DNA of 64,000 nt, taken from positions 120,192 to 184,191 of the forward strand of contig DDTQ01000009.1 in the NCBI GenBank assembly GCA_002344125.1, given 5' to 3'. This document shows positions 14,686 through 24,265 of the stretch, in pieces. The notes below the pieces were generated by a model that saw only the letters and a program-made list of their open reading frames with translations, was not told where the DNA came from and made no database searches. This DNA is from Ignavibacteria bacterium UBA2360. GTDB lineage: Bacteria > Bacteroidota > Ignavibacteria > Tepidaquicellales > OLB5. The position numbers were made by a program, and so were the translations under genes. Each line of letters begins with the position of its first letter. The first letter of the stretch is position 1.

Positions 14686-15099
14686 ATGGAAAGAAAAATT
14701 CGCGTTATTATCGCTAAAGCCGGCCTTGATGGCCACGACAGGGGAGCAAAAGTCATTGCTGCCGCTTTCAGAGATGCAGGAATTGAAGTAATTTATCTTG
14801 GGTTACGGCAAACCCCGGAAATGATAGTTGAAGCTGCGCTTCAGGAAGACGCTGACGCAATAGGTATCAGCATTCTAAGCGGAGCGCATATGACGGTATT
14901 CAAAAAAATACTTGATACTATGAAATCAAAACAGGTTGATAACGTGTTGTTGTTCGGAGGCGGTATTATTCCTAAAGAAGATATTGATAAATTAAAGGCT
15001 CTTGGAGTCGGAGAGCTGTTCACACCGGGCACTCCAACCACTGAAACCATAAATTACGTGAAAAACTGGGTCAGTGAGCACAGAGCACTAGAAGTATAA
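14686..15099 (+). CDS. Cobalamin-binding domain protein (methylmalonyl-CoA mutase small-domain type)
   Basis: A 137-aa protein that matches the C-terminal B12-binding domain of methylmalonyl-CoA mutase: KAGLDGHDRGAKVIA with His17 as the lower cobalt ligand (DxHxxG), followed by ISILSGAH, LFGGGIIP and ELFTPGTPTTE. In many genomes this domain is a separate subunit working with a catalytic chain in acyl-CoA isomerisation. No catalytic mutase, meaB/GTPase or epimerase gene is nearby. It is short but complete for the domain. ATG start 14 bases after the previous gene. Confidence 0.92.
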   Translation: MERKIRVIIAKAGLDGHDRGAKVIAAAFRDAGIEVIYLGLRQTPEMIVEAALQEDADAIGISILSGAHMTVFKKILDTMKSKQVDNVLLFGGGIIPKEDIDKLKALGVGELFTPGTPTTETINYVKNWVSEHRALEV

Positions 15100-15124
15100 T
15101 AACAATTATAATCTAATCTAAAAT

Positions 15125-16519
15125 ATGGCAATCAAGTTTGGTACTGATGGCTGGAGAGCAGTCATTGCAGATGAGTATACTTTTGAAAATTTGAAGAAAA
15201 TTTCAAAAGCCACAGCTATCGCCTTTGAAGGGCACCCAAAGATAAATAACGGAATAGCTGTTGGCTACGATACAAGGTTTCTTTCAAAAGAATTCGCGGA
15301 TTGCGCCGCAGAGGTTTTCGCAAATCACGGAATAAAAGTATATCTAACAGATTCATTTGTGACTACTCCAACAGTATCTCTTTTGAGCAGAGATAAAAAT
15401 CTGGCATACGGAGTTATGATCACATCTTCACATAATCCGGCAAAGTATAACGGTTTTAAGCTGAAAGATGAATTTGGCGGCTCAATGGGGCCCGTTCACC
15501 TTAATGTTATTGAAGAAAAGCTGAAAAATTCCGATAGTTTTAACTACGGCAGCGGTACGCTGGAAGAGTTCATAACATCCGGGAAAATTGAGTACATCAA
15601 AGGCAAAGATTATTATAGAAATACCCTCAAGGAAAAAATTGATACGGATGTAATAAATTCTTCAGGTGTTAAGATAATTTACGACGCCATGTATGGCTCA
15701 GGGCAGGGGATGATGGATGGAATTATTAATATTACTGCTATCAGAAATGAAGTAAATCCTTCTTTTGGCGGATCGAGTCCGGAGCCTGTTCAGAAGAATC
15801 TTTCGCTGATTTCCGGCGAAATGAAGAGCGGAAAATTTGACATTGGCATTGTTACAGATGGCGATGCTGACAGGATAGCGATCTTTGATGAAAATGGTGA
15901 GTTCGTTGACGCGCAAAAAACTTTTGCGTTGCTGCTTACATATATGGTCGAAAACAAAAAAATGACCGGCGGCGTTGTGAGAGGCTTTTCATCCAGTGAT
16001 GTCATAAAAGAAATATGCGATGAGTATGGTTTGAAATTATATACCGTGCCTATTGGTTTCAAATATATCTCTGAGTTGATGATAAAAGAGGATATTCTTA
16101 TTGGCGCGGAAGAGAGCGGGGGAATTGGGCTGAAACACCATTTACCTGAACGTGACGGAATCTTTAACGGAATGATGTTTTCTGAGATGCTAGCCGTAAA
16201 AAAGAAAAAAATGAGCGAGCTCATTGCCGAAATTGAAAAGAAGTATGGTAAATATTATTATAAAAGAATTGATCAGCATCTTTCAAGCAATGAGTTGAAG
16301 TCAGAACTCATTGAACTTACCAAAAGTCTGAAAGAAGTTGCGGGACTTGAAGTAGTTGGCCAGGATACACTGGATGGCTGTAAATTGCTGTTCAAGAACG
16401 GTTGGCTGCTTGTACGGGCATCGGGAACAGAACCGCTGTTGAGGATATATACAGAAACCACCGGTGAAAACAAAACCGAAGAAATTTTAAATGATATTAA
16501 AAAGAAGTTTAAACTATAA
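15125..16519 (+). CDS. Phosphoglucomutase/phosphomannomutase (alpha-D-phosphohexomutase family)
   Basis: A 464-aa cytoplasmic enzyme that interconverts hexose 1- and 6-phosphates. The four-domain layout is complete: catalytic phosphoserine loop TSSHNP with Ser102, metal loop TDGDADR (244-250), sugar-recognition loop GAEESGG near 334-340, and phosphate-binding loop RASGTEPLLRIY near 430-441. It heads the polysaccharide locus and ends 2 bases before the SLBB export gene, so it likely supplies glucose-1-P or mannose-1-P for sugar nucleotides. Which sugar it prefers cannot be told from sequence. Confidence 0.93.
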   Translation: MAIKFGTDGWRAVIADEYTFENLKKISKATAIAFEGHPKINNGIAVGYDTRFLSKEFADCAAEVFANHGIKVYLTDSFVTTPTVSLLSRDKNLAYGVMITSSHNPAKYNGFKLKDEFGGSMGPVHLNVIEEKLKNSDSFNYGSGTLEEFITSGKIEYIKGKDYYRNTLKEKIDTDVINSSGVKIIYDAMYGSGQGMMDGIINITAIRNEVNPSFGGSSPEPVQKNLSLISGEMKSGKFDIGIVTDGDADRIAIFDENGEFVDAQKTFALLLTYMVENKKMTGGVVRGFSSSDVIKEICDEYGLKLYTVPIGFKYISELMIKEDILIGAEESGGIGLKHHLPERDGIFNGMMFSEMLAVKKKKMSELIAEIEKKYGKYYYKRIDQHLSSNELKSELIELTKSLKEVAGLEVVGQDTLDGCKLLFKNGWLLVRASGTEPLLRIYTETTGENKTEEILNDIKKKFKL

Positions 16520-16521
16520 GA

Positions 16522-18231
16522 ATGAGAATTAAACTAAATTTATTTTTCGCATTTATACTGGTATTGATAAGTATGAATGTGTTTTCGCAAAGCGGCCTGA
16601 ATGATAAGGACCCCAAAAGCAATCCGCTTAAGCAGTTTGAACTGAACATGAATACTCCGCAAATGGATTTGCAGAACTTCGATATTCTGAAACAGATCGA
16701 ACCGACTGCTTCTACCAATACTATGTATAATGATCAGCTTCTCGAGGGCGCAGTTGATGCAAACAAGTATATTGTTGGACCTAACGATATTTTCTCGCTG
16801 GGCATTTGGGGTGTAGTTAATACTCCGCTTCCAATTTCTGTGAGTCCCGAAGGTTCATTAATCATTCCAAGTGTTGGTGAAGTAGCTGTTGCAGGTCTAA
16901 CTCTTGCGGAAACCAAAAGCCGTGTGATTGCTGCTGTTAAAAAAAGATTTATTTCTGCTGAAGTTACACTGACTCTTGTTTCTCCCCGCAGGTTTTTAGT
17001 GACTGTAGCGGGGGTAGGTCAGGGTACATACCCTACTTCAGCGATTATGAGGGCAAGTTCAATTATTGCTTTTATTTTTAGTGATAGTCTTTCTTTGATG
17101 AAATCCGGGACGATGCCAAACGAGAGGTATAATTTCAGTTTCAGAAACATTAAATTGAAACGCAAAAATGGCGAAATACAAAGAATCGATCTTTATGAAT
17201 ATTTTGCAACACAGGATGAAAGATATAATCCGTTTTTAAGAGAAGGCGATGTGATAACACTGCAGAAATATGATTGGGAAGGAAAGTTTGTTGCGGTTCA
17301 GGGAGCAGTTCAGTTCCCGGGAGTATTTGAATATATACAAGGTGATGATCTGGAGACAGCCCTGCAATTAGTAAGGGGAGTTGCTTCTGTTGCAAATTTG
17401 GATAGTATTACTGTTTCCAGAATGGACCCCACTGCGACAAGGATGGAAAAGATATATCTGAGTTTTGATAAAGATAAGAATTTCAAGTTAGAACCAAATG
17501 ACAGGGTGTATGTAAATGCCCATGCAGAGCAAAGAAGAGATTTTAGAGTATTGGTTTTAGGTGAAGTTGTACGACCGGGGAATTATCCTATTACGCTTAA
17601 TACAACCAGACTTTCTGATATAATTAACGAAGCAGGTGGTTTACTGCCTAATTCATATTTGCCAAATTCTGAAGTTTACCGGAAATTGGATACCTTCTTT
17701 ATTCAGACTAAAAACCGGGATACTTTAGAAAATGTTTATACCCGAAGACTTAATGACATTGTTTCTAACAAAGAAGAAAAAGAAAGCTTTGACCAGGACC
17801 TTTTATATAAGATTGGCAGGGTAAATGTTGATTTTGAGAAACTTGAAAAGGGGGATAATTCACAAGATGTAATCCTTAAGAATGGCGATATAGTGTATAT
17901 TGCTGATAATAAGAAAGAAGTTTATGTTTACGGACAGGTGAATCGGCCGGGATTTGTGCCATACAAAGAAGGGGCAGACGCGCAATATTACATTGATGCC
18001 GCGGGAGGATACGGAGAGCGCGCAGATGAAGATGAAATACGTGTTATTAAATTTAAGACCCGCGAATGGCTGGAGCCAGATGAAGCTACCATTCAATCCA
18101 GCGACTTTGTATACGTACCAAGGATCATAAAGCGCGACTTCGCATACGATATCGACTTAATATCAAAAGTCGCCGGTGTAATAGTCAGCGTAATAACATT
18201 AACATTATTAGTAATTCAATCACAAAAGTAG
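16522..18231 (+). CDS. Polysaccharide export outer-membrane protein with SLBB domains (Wza-like)
   Basis: A 569-aa exported protein: signal peptide about 1-22, a poly-export domain near 75-155 (YIVGPNDIFSLGIWG...GSLIIPSVGEVAVAGLTL), three SLBB beta-grasp domains (starting around 155, 255 and 350, plus one near 465), and a C-terminal hydrophobic helix (VAGVIVSVITLTLLVI). It should form the outer-membrane/periplasmic channel for the polysaccharide built by the following genes. It is larger than E. coli Wza (379 aa), as is common for multi-SLBB forms in this phylum. No lipobox Cys is seen. Confidence 0.92.
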   Translation: MRIKLNLFFAFILVLISMNVFSQSGLNDKDPKSNPLKQFELNMNTPQMDLQNFDILKQIEPTASTNTMYNDQLLEGAVDANKYIVGPNDIFSLGIWGVVNTPLPISVSPEGSLIIPSVGEVAVAGLTLAETKSRVIAAVKKRFISAEVTLTLVSPRRFLVTVAGVGQGTYPTSAIMRASSIIAFIFSDSLSLMKSGTMPNERYNFSFRNIKLKRKNGEIQRIDLYEYFATQDERYNPFLREGDVITLQKYDWEGKFVAVQGAVQFPGVFEYIQGDDLETALQLVRGVASVANLDSITVSRMDPTATRMEKIYLSFDKDKNFKLEPNDRVYVNAHAEQRRDFRVLVLGEVVRPGNYPITLNTTRLSDIINEAGGLLPNSYLPNSEVYRKLDTFFIQTKNRDTLENVYTRRLNDIVSNKEEKESFDQDLLYKIGRVNVDFEKLEKGDNSQDVILKNGDIVYIADNKKEVYVYGQVNRPGFVPYKEGADAQYYIDAAGGYGERADEDEIRVIKFKTREWLEPDEATIQSSDFVYVPRIIKRDFAYDIDLISKVAGVIVSVITLTLLVIQSQK

Positions 18232-18358
18232 AAATATTCATAACTTAGAATTGATCCTTTTAGTACGTTATTTTGCTTTTGTTCGAGTAACATCATCAGG
18301 GATAATTTGATAGTCTCGTTGTAACATATTTAATTATTTTAAAATAAAGGATTCTAAA

Positions 18359-19534
18359 TTGACAGATGATAAAGCAATAAAAAGTGATTCAAATAAGGGA
18401 TCGACTTTGACGTTTTTTGACTTAATTTCAGTTTTTATAAAAAACAGGAAGATGATCCTTGTTTTCACTTTTATGAGTTGTTTGATTTCTATAATACTCT
18501 ACTTCTTTGTTTTTGATCTTATCTATTATTCGTCTGCAACTATAAAAAGTACATCTAAATCATCTGGTTTGTTAGGGGCACTTGATGCAGGATTGCCAGA
18601 TATTGGTGGCCTTGATGATTTGGGGATTGGGGGAGGTAAGTCAGCGAAAGAATTGGCTTCGTATCAGGAAATATTGATGAGCAGGAGATGTCTAGAAGAG
18701 TTGATAAGGAAATTTGGCCTAATGGAACGTGATGAATATGATTATATGGAAGATGCAATCAAGGATTTTAGAGAAAACAAACTTAAGTTAACTCAAGAAA
18801 AGACTTCTGATGTTTTATTTGTTGGGGTTTTTGACAAAGACCCTGCTCTTGCCAAAGAAATGGTAGAGTTCTTGTTGCAAACTCTTAATAAGATTAATAT
18901 AGAAATGTCAGTTACCAACGCCAAGAACAATAGATTATTTATTGAGAAAAGATATACTCAAGCAAAGTACGATTTGAGTCTTGTTGAAGACTCACTGAAA
19001 CAATTTCAAATGATCTATGGTATTGCTCCAGATTTACAAATAAAGGCATCAGCACAATCTGTTTTTACACTAGAGGCTGAATTAAAAGCTGAAGAGATAA
19101 AACTTGATGTTATTAAGAAAATATTAAGTTCAGATCAACCAGAAGTTAAAATGCAGGAAGCAAAAGTATCCTCACTTAGAGAGAAAATTTCAGGAATTCA
19201 AAATTCAACTGATTTAAATGATTATTTAAGATTGGGTAACTCTCCAATAATTGCTATGTCGTATTTGAGACTGCAGCGTGACCTAGAAATCCAAACTAAA
19301 ATTCTGACTTTTATGATACCTGTTTTTGAGCAGGCAAAAATTGAAGAACAAAGAGAAACACCGACTGTAATAGTTATGGATACCCCATACATTGCTGAAA
19401 AGAAAACAAAGCCAAAAAGGTTAACGATGGTTATTATATTTACATTTATGGGTTTTGGAGCAAGTCTGATTGGTTTTTTAGTATTAGATAAGATAAAAGA
19501 TTTATCACTCAAGTTCAAAGTAAGCAGACCTTAG
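18359..19534 (+). CDS. Wzz/chain-length determinant family protein
   Basis: A 391-aa inner-membrane protein with one transmembrane helix near 35-55, a long periplasmic region with coiled-coil segments (about 170-290), and a second transmembrane helix near 355-378 preceded by KKTKPKRL. This is the Wzz polysaccharide co-polymerase topology that sets chain length in Wzy-dependent assembly. A Gly-rich stretch (GGLDDLGIGGGKSAKEL) near 80-97 is typical of this lineage. It has no fused tyrosine kinase, and no separate BY-kinase is seen. TTG start with AAAGG 8-10 bases upstream. It opens the AT-rich part of the locus. Confidence 0.88.
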   Translation: MTDDKAIKSDSNKGSTLTFFDLISVFIKNRKMILVFTFMSCLISIILYFFVFDLIYYSSATIKSTSKSSGLLGALDAGLPDIGGLDDLGIGGGKSAKELASYQEILMSRRCLEELIRKFGLMERDEYDYMEDAIKDFRENKLKLTQEKTSDVLFVGVFDKDPALAKEMVEFLLQTLNKINIEMSVTNAKNNRLFIEKRYTQAKYDLSLVEDSLKQFQMIYGIAPDLQIKASAQSVFTLEAELKAEEIKLDVIKKILSSDQPEVKMQEAKVSSLREKISGIQNSTDLNDYLRLGNSPIIAMSYLRLQRDLEIQTKILTFMIPVFEQAKIEEQRETPTVIVMDTPYIAEKKTKPKRLTMVIIFTFMGFGASLIGFLVLDKIKDLSLKFKVSRP

Positions 19535-19546
19535 GATATCTTTCTG

Positions 19547-20794
19547 ATGACCAAATCTAATTTTACGTTATTACAGTACATTGTTCTTTCTATAATATTT
19601 TTCAATATAATAGCGGTTATTAGATTCCCTGGATTTATATTCAGCGAAAGATACAATTACTTTATCCAGATATCTATTTTCTTTCTGATCACTTTCATGA
19701 ACCTTGACCTTAACGGTTTATTGAGATTTAATGGCTTAAAATTTAGCATTTTGAATTTACTATCTTTCGCTATCATAATATCTTTTTTCCTTTCAAGTTT
19801 ATATTTTAATTTAAGCAATAATCTAGACTTCTTATCACTTGTAAAATTAGCAACTTTTCCAATTATTGTATACTTTTTTTTTATTTATATTCCAAGGATA
19901 ATATATCATAGACAAGGACTGTTCGAAAAATTGTTGAATTACTGGTTGTATTTCTCGTTATCATCAATTTTTGTTTCTCTTTTGGTTTTGTTAACAGGAT
20001 TGGATGTATTCCAATATTCTGCTCATTCCACTGTGGGATTTTTCTATTATACGAATATATTTGCTTTCATCTTCACATTTACAATTCCTATACTAGTATA
20101 CAAATACTTCACTAAGCAACTAAGCATACTCCCCTTCCTAATTTGTCTTATACCATCTTTCATTTGTTTACTATTCACTTTTAGCCGAGCAGGTTACATC
20201 GGGGCTTTGATTGGTTTGATTGTTTTAATTTACAAGAAATCAAGAACCCTATTTGTAGTGACAACACTCTTTTTGCTGCTAATTAGTTCTACAATAGTGA
20301 TTCAGTTTGCTAGCGCAAAGGGGAGCGCATCCGCTTTTTCAAGGGCTCAAGTAATGCTTACAGGATATGATATGATCATAAATCATGGAGCTACTAATCT
20401 ACTTTGGGGATATGGAGTTTTGAATAGTAAGAAGGTTTTCGTTCAGGAATTAACTTCAAATTTTGACGTTACAAGAGAAGAGACTGGTCCGCATAATTTT
20501 GTGCTTACTTTGGGTATTCAATTTGGAATGATTCTCACGACATCAGTTTTGTTTTACATTTTTATATTACTATTGAAATCTCAACTAAAAGTGAAAAGAA
20601 AATTAATTCTTTCTCAATATTTTAAAGTGAATTTAGCTCTTTCAGTTACGCTTGGAATATTAACGCAATGTGTAATGGAAGATATTGTGGTTTATCCCGA
20701 ATTTTTTGTAATGCCCATGTTTCTATTGTTTCTGGGTTACTTGAATTTATATATTAATGACAATATGATGGAGATAAATGAAGAAACTGCTTAA
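19547..20794 (+). CDS. O-antigen polymerase/ligase family protein (Wzy/WaaL-like)
   Basis: A 415-aa protein with about eleven hydrophobic helices and the Wzy_C motif region: FTFSRAGYIGALIGLIVLIY near 205-225 and a large periplasmic loop with GPHNFVLTLGIQFG near 315-330, where the HN pair is conserved. Such proteins polymerise lipid-linked repeat units or ligate O-antigen to lipid A core. Its place between Wzz and a flippase favours polymerase (inference). Base composition is clearly more AT-rich than that of the genes before 18 kb. It overlaps the flippase gene by 17 bases. Confidence 0.85.
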   Translation: MTKSNFTLLQYIVLSIIFFNIIAVIRFPGFIFSERYNYFIQISIFFLITFMNLDLNGLLRFNGLKFSILNLLSFAIIISFFLSSLYFNLSNNLDFLSLVKLATFPIIVYFFFIYIPRIIYHRQGLFEKLLNYWLYFSLSSIFVSLLVLLTGLDVFQYSAHSTVGFFYYTNIFAFIFTFTIPILVYKYFTKQLSILPFLICLIPSFICLLFTFSRAGYIGALIGLIVLIYKKSRTLFVVTTLFLLLISSTIVIQFASAKGSASAFSRAQVMLTGYDMIINHGATNLLWGYGVLNSKKVFVQELTSNFDVTREETGPHNFVLTLGIQFGMILTTSVLFYIFILLLKSQLKVKRKLILSQYFKVNLALSVTLGILTQCVMEDIVVYPEFFVMPMFLLFLGYLNLYINDNMMEINEETA

Positions 20795-22319
20795 GGTATT
20801 TTCGACTATTGTTGTGTTTTATATTTTGGTTAAGATAACTGATGTCACTAAAAATCTTATTGTTGCTTCAATATTAGGAGTATCTGTAGAAGCTGATGTA
20901 TATTTGGGAATATTGAACATTCCTGATATTTTACTGATTTTAATCGGATTTGATTCGATAAAAGGTGTTTTGAACAGTGAATTTTCATCATTAAAAGCTA
21001 ACGAAAATATAAAAGAACTATGGAGTTCTTTTTCAAAACTCTTTATGATTTTCAGCATTTTGGGACTGATATTCTTGACTGTATTTATTCTACTCCGAAC
21101 AACTATTGTCGAAGTTTTGTTACCGGGATTTTCAGGAACCAAACAGCTTTTAGCTGTCAATGCATTTTTGATTATTACGCCGGTTTTCTTCTTTAAAATA
21201 ATTTATAGTCTTTCACAAGCAGTTAGTAATGCGTTTCATAAATATTATGTTCCTATTGTTGCACCTGCCATAATCAATTTTGCAATTGTTGGTTCTTTGT
21301 TTGTCTATCCTGTTCAAGACAGTATTGTCTATAATCTAGCCTATGGGATTACGGTTGGAAATTTTCTTGTCATATGCATTATGCTGTATTTTAATATGCG
21401 ATTGGGCGCAAGATTCTTAACTTTAGATGTTAAACCAGATAAGATAACTTTAAAGGTACTCAAGGGTATTTCAGTTATGGTTATTATGGTGATTATAAAT
21501 CAGTTATATTTTGTTTCTCGAAACTTTTTTGCATCATTCATGTCTGATGGTTCAGTATCAGTTTTGAATTATGCTACAATGATACCAAATCTGTTTTCAG
21601 TTTCAATTTTCACCGTGTTCTTTAACGTTCTGTTGAGTGAAACCTCTACTTTACTTGCGGGTCAGAAATTGAACGATGCGAAAGACCTATTTTTCAACAT
21701 AACATTTAGTATTTTTTATTTCATTATTCCCATTGCAGCAACATTGTTAATTTGTAGAAATAATGTTCTCGAACTAATATTTTTGAGAGGAAATTTTTCG
21801 CGTGATAATATTCAACTACTTTTTTCACCTTATAATTGGGAAGTTTTATCATTAATACCTTATGTTATATTCATAAGTTTTGTTAGCCTCTATCTTGCTG
21901 CAAAGAAATACGTATTAATGTCAAAAATAGGGGTACCAATATTCATATTTGGGATATTTCTGAATTATGTTTTGTCTAAATTTTTAGGATTGTATGGAAT
22001 ATCTTTGTCATATTTCATTATCAGTCTTGTTTACGCTTTCATGCTTTTTTACTTTTCAAAAAGTTTTTTGGGTGGCATAATAATCCAAATTCAGCAAATC
22101 TTAAAAATGACGGCTTCTGGAATTATTGCATTCTTACTTGTATTATTGATACATAATTTCATAGAATGGGAATTTTCTGAAAATGTTGTGCTCAGCATAC
22201 TATACTCAGCATTTGTTTTTCTTTTTGTTTTTAGCTTCTATTTTCTTATTACTCATTACTTAAATGTGAATTATTTTAGAAGAATAGCTATATTACACAA
22301 AAGCAAAGTAGCAGAATAA
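20778..22319 (+). CDS. MurJ-type lipid flippase in the polysaccharide locus
   Basis: A 513-aa protein with about fourteen hydrophobic helices of the MVF/MATE-like fold. The N-terminus (KITDVTKNLIVASILGVSVEADVYLGILNIP) and LVNAFLIITPVFFF-type segments match MurJ/MviN rather than the Wzx/PST family. In this context it probably flips the undecaprenyl-linked repeat unit, the job normally done by Wzx. No other flippase gene is in the locus. It is AT-rich like its neighbours. The ATG overlaps the end of the polymerase gene. Confidence 0.82.
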   Translation: MKKLLKVFSTIVVFYILVKITDVTKNLIVASILGVSVEADVYLGILNIPDILLILIGFDSIKGVLNSEFSSLKANENIKELWSSFSKLFMIFSILGLIFLTVFILLRTTIVEVLLPGFSGTKQLLAVNAFLIITPVFFFKIIYSLSQAVSNAFHKYYVPIVAPAIINFAIVGSLFVYPVQDSIVYNLAYGITVGNFLVICIMLYFNMRLGARFLTLDVKPDKITLKVLKGISVMVIMVIINQLYFVSRNFFASFMSDGSVSVLNYATMIPNLFSVSIFTVFFNVLLSETSTLLAGQKLNDAKDLFFNITFSIFYFIIPIAATLLICRNNVLELIFLRGNFSRDNIQLLFSPYNWEVLSLIPYVIFISFVSLYLAAKKYVLMSKIGVPIFIFGIFLNYVLSKFLGLYGISLSYFIISLVYAFMLFYFSKSFLGGIIIQIQQILKMTASGIIAFLLVLLIHNFIEWEFSENVVLSILYSAFVFLFVFSFYFLITHYLNVNYFRRIAILHKSKVAE

Positions 22320-22347
22320 ATCATAAATAAACAACATTTTTAAAAAA

Positions 22348-23415
22348 TTGAAGATAAATATAATTGGTACAGGATTGTTCAAATCAGGAGGTATGAAGAT
22401 AATTTTTGAATATGCCAATAGATTATCAATTAAAGGACATGATGTAATATACTATTACCCTATTAAGCAGTATACTTTTGGAAAAGAAAAATTCATTTGT
22501 AAAGCGAGGCGATATTATGGAGCTGTTAAAGATCATTTACTTAATAAGCAAGAATTTAAGAACTTTTATAAGGTTGATTTTCCCCTAAAGACAATTCCTT
22601 TTATTTCAAACAAATTTGTTAGAGATGCAGATATCGTATTGGCTACTCAATGGCCTACTGCTTATGATGTTTATGACTTGTCTAATCAGAAAGGTAAGAA
22701 ATTCTATTTTCTTCAGGATTACGAAATTTGGGGATCTGATGTTAACAGAGTGGATGCAGCACTATTTTTAGACTTATTTAAAATTACAATTTCGAATTAC
22801 AATAAAGAATTCTTTCATAACCGATTTAATATTGATACATTTGTTATCCTAAACGGAATTGATTATGATTTGTATAATGTAGATAAAAAGAATTTTGAAA
22901 AAGATGAAATTGTCATTAGTTTTATCGAACATCATTTGGATTCCAAGGGTGTTAATATTGCTATCGAAGTTGTTGAGAAGTTACAGAAAGATAATAAGAA
23001 CTTAAAATTTATTTGTTTTGGTCAGAATAAATATCACAAAATACCTGAGTTTGTTAAATTCTATCAGAATCTTACAGATGAAGATGTGGTAAGTAATGTA
23101 TATGGAATTACGGACATATTTATTTATCCCAGTTTAAAAGAAGGGTTTGCTTTGCCTCCAGCCGAAGCAATGGCTTGTAAATGTGCAGTTGTTACAACTA
23201 CAGTAGGAGCTGTTCCTGAATATTCTATTCATGAAAGAACCGCAATACATGTATCCCCAAATGAACCAGAACAATTGTATGCTGCCGTAGCCGATTTGTT
23301 ACAGAATAAGAATAAAATTAAATATTTAGCAAACAATGCGTACAGTGATATAAGAAAAAAGTTGGACTGGAATGCTTCTGTAGCTTTGATGGAAGAATTA
23401 TTCCAAAAAAGCTAA
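22348..23415 (+). CDS. Glycosyltransferase family 4 protein
   Basis: A 355-aa GT-B glycosyltransferase. The N-terminal Rossmann strand starts immediately (MKINIIGTGLFKSGGMK), so the TTG at 22348 must be the start. The C-terminal donor domain has PSLKEGFALPPAEAMACKCAVVTTTVGAVPE with the E-x7-E motif of family 4, near residues 270-300. Retaining transfer from a nucleotide sugar to the growing repeat unit is expected. Acceptor and sugar are unknown. It is AT-rich like its neighbours. Confidence 0.88.
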   Translation: MKINIIGTGLFKSGGMKIIFEYANRLSIKGHDVIYYYPIKQYTFGKEKFICKARRYYGAVKDHLLNKQEFKNFYKVDFPLKTIPFISNKFVRDADIVLATQWPTAYDVYDLSNQKGKKFYFLQDYEIWGSDVNRVDAALFLDLFKITISNYNKEFFHNRFNIDTFVILNGIDYDLYNVDKKNFEKDEIVISFIEHHLDSKGVNIAIEVVEKLQKDNKNLKFICFGQNKYHKIPEFVKFYQNLTDEDVVSNVYGITDIFIYPSLKEGFALPPAEAMACKCAVVTTTVGAVPEYSIHERTAIHVSPNEPEQLYAAVADLLQNKNKIKYLANNAYSDIRKKLDWNASVALMEELFQKS

Positions 23416-23495
23416 AATATATTTTTAAACTCTAAGAAGTGAGTATACGTTGATAATTGTAACAAATGTATTATTTTAATATAACAGTTTTGTTT

Positions 23496-24182
23496 ATGAA
23501 AAAAGTTAAGAAAAAGATCAGGACGGTTATAAACTTTACAAAAGATTTCATAATACCGCCCAAAAAGAGATTTAACGAAATATATCAAAAGAATTATTGG
23601 GGAGACTCAGAATCCATTTCAGGTCCAGGCTCAAGATTAGAAGCTACTGAAACACTTAGAAATGAGTTAAAAATCTTATTCAATAAATTTAAAATTAAAT
23701 CTTTGGTGGATGCTCCATGCGGTGACTTTAACTGGATGAAATTGGTGGATTTAGAAGGAGTAGATTATACTGGAGTTGATATAGTTGACGATATAATTAG
23801 TAACAATATAAAGTTGTACGCAAATAGTCATAAGAACTTTTATTGTAAAAATTTTATTTCTGAAATTGTACCGCAAGGAGATCTGATCTTATGTAGAGAT
23901 TGTCTGCCTCACTTTTCAAATTATAATGTGAAAAAAGCTATTAACAACTTTATATTAAGTGACTCTACTTATTTATTAACTTCTTCTTATCCTGAATGCT
24001 CAGAAAATTTAGATATTATAACGGGTGAGTGGCGAAAAATCAACTTTAATATTAAGCCATTTAATTTTCCCAAGCCACTATATGTAATTAATGAAAAATC
24101 GCCCTTAACTTTAGAAAACGGACAAAACTTTGATAAATACCTCTATTTATATAAATTGTCAGATTTAAAAGAATACATATAA
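23496..24182 (+). CDS. SAM-dependent methyltransferase (class I)
   Basis: About 228 aa with a Rossmann methyltransferase core: LVDAPCGDFNWMKLVDLEGVDYTGVDIVDDII, where DAPCGDFNWM is motif I and GVD the acidic end of strand 2. LILCRDCLPHFS follows as motif IV. Proteins with this DAPCGDxxWM signature are common in O-antigen loci and are presumed sugar or sugar-phosphate methyltransferases. The reading frame begins at 23466, but MKKVKKKIRTVINF at 23496 looks the more natural start. It closes the AT-rich stretch. Confidence 0.82.
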   Translation: MKKVKKKIRTVINFTKDFIIPPKKRFNEIYQKNYWGDSESISGPGSRLEATETLRNELKILFNKFKIKSLVDAPCGDFNWMKLVDLEGVDYTGVDIVDDIISNNIKLYANSHKNFYCKNFISEIVPQGDLILCRDCLPHFSNYNVKKAINNFILSDSTYLLTSSYPECSENLDIITGEWRKINFNIKPFNFPKPLYVINEKSPLTLENGQNFDKYLYLYKLSDLKEYI

Positions 24183-24265
24183 CAATAGTTTTTTGATGAT
24201 ATTAATTTTCTTCACAACATCAGTTGGAAGAGATAATTTAGTTTTTAATTTAATAATCAAGAATA

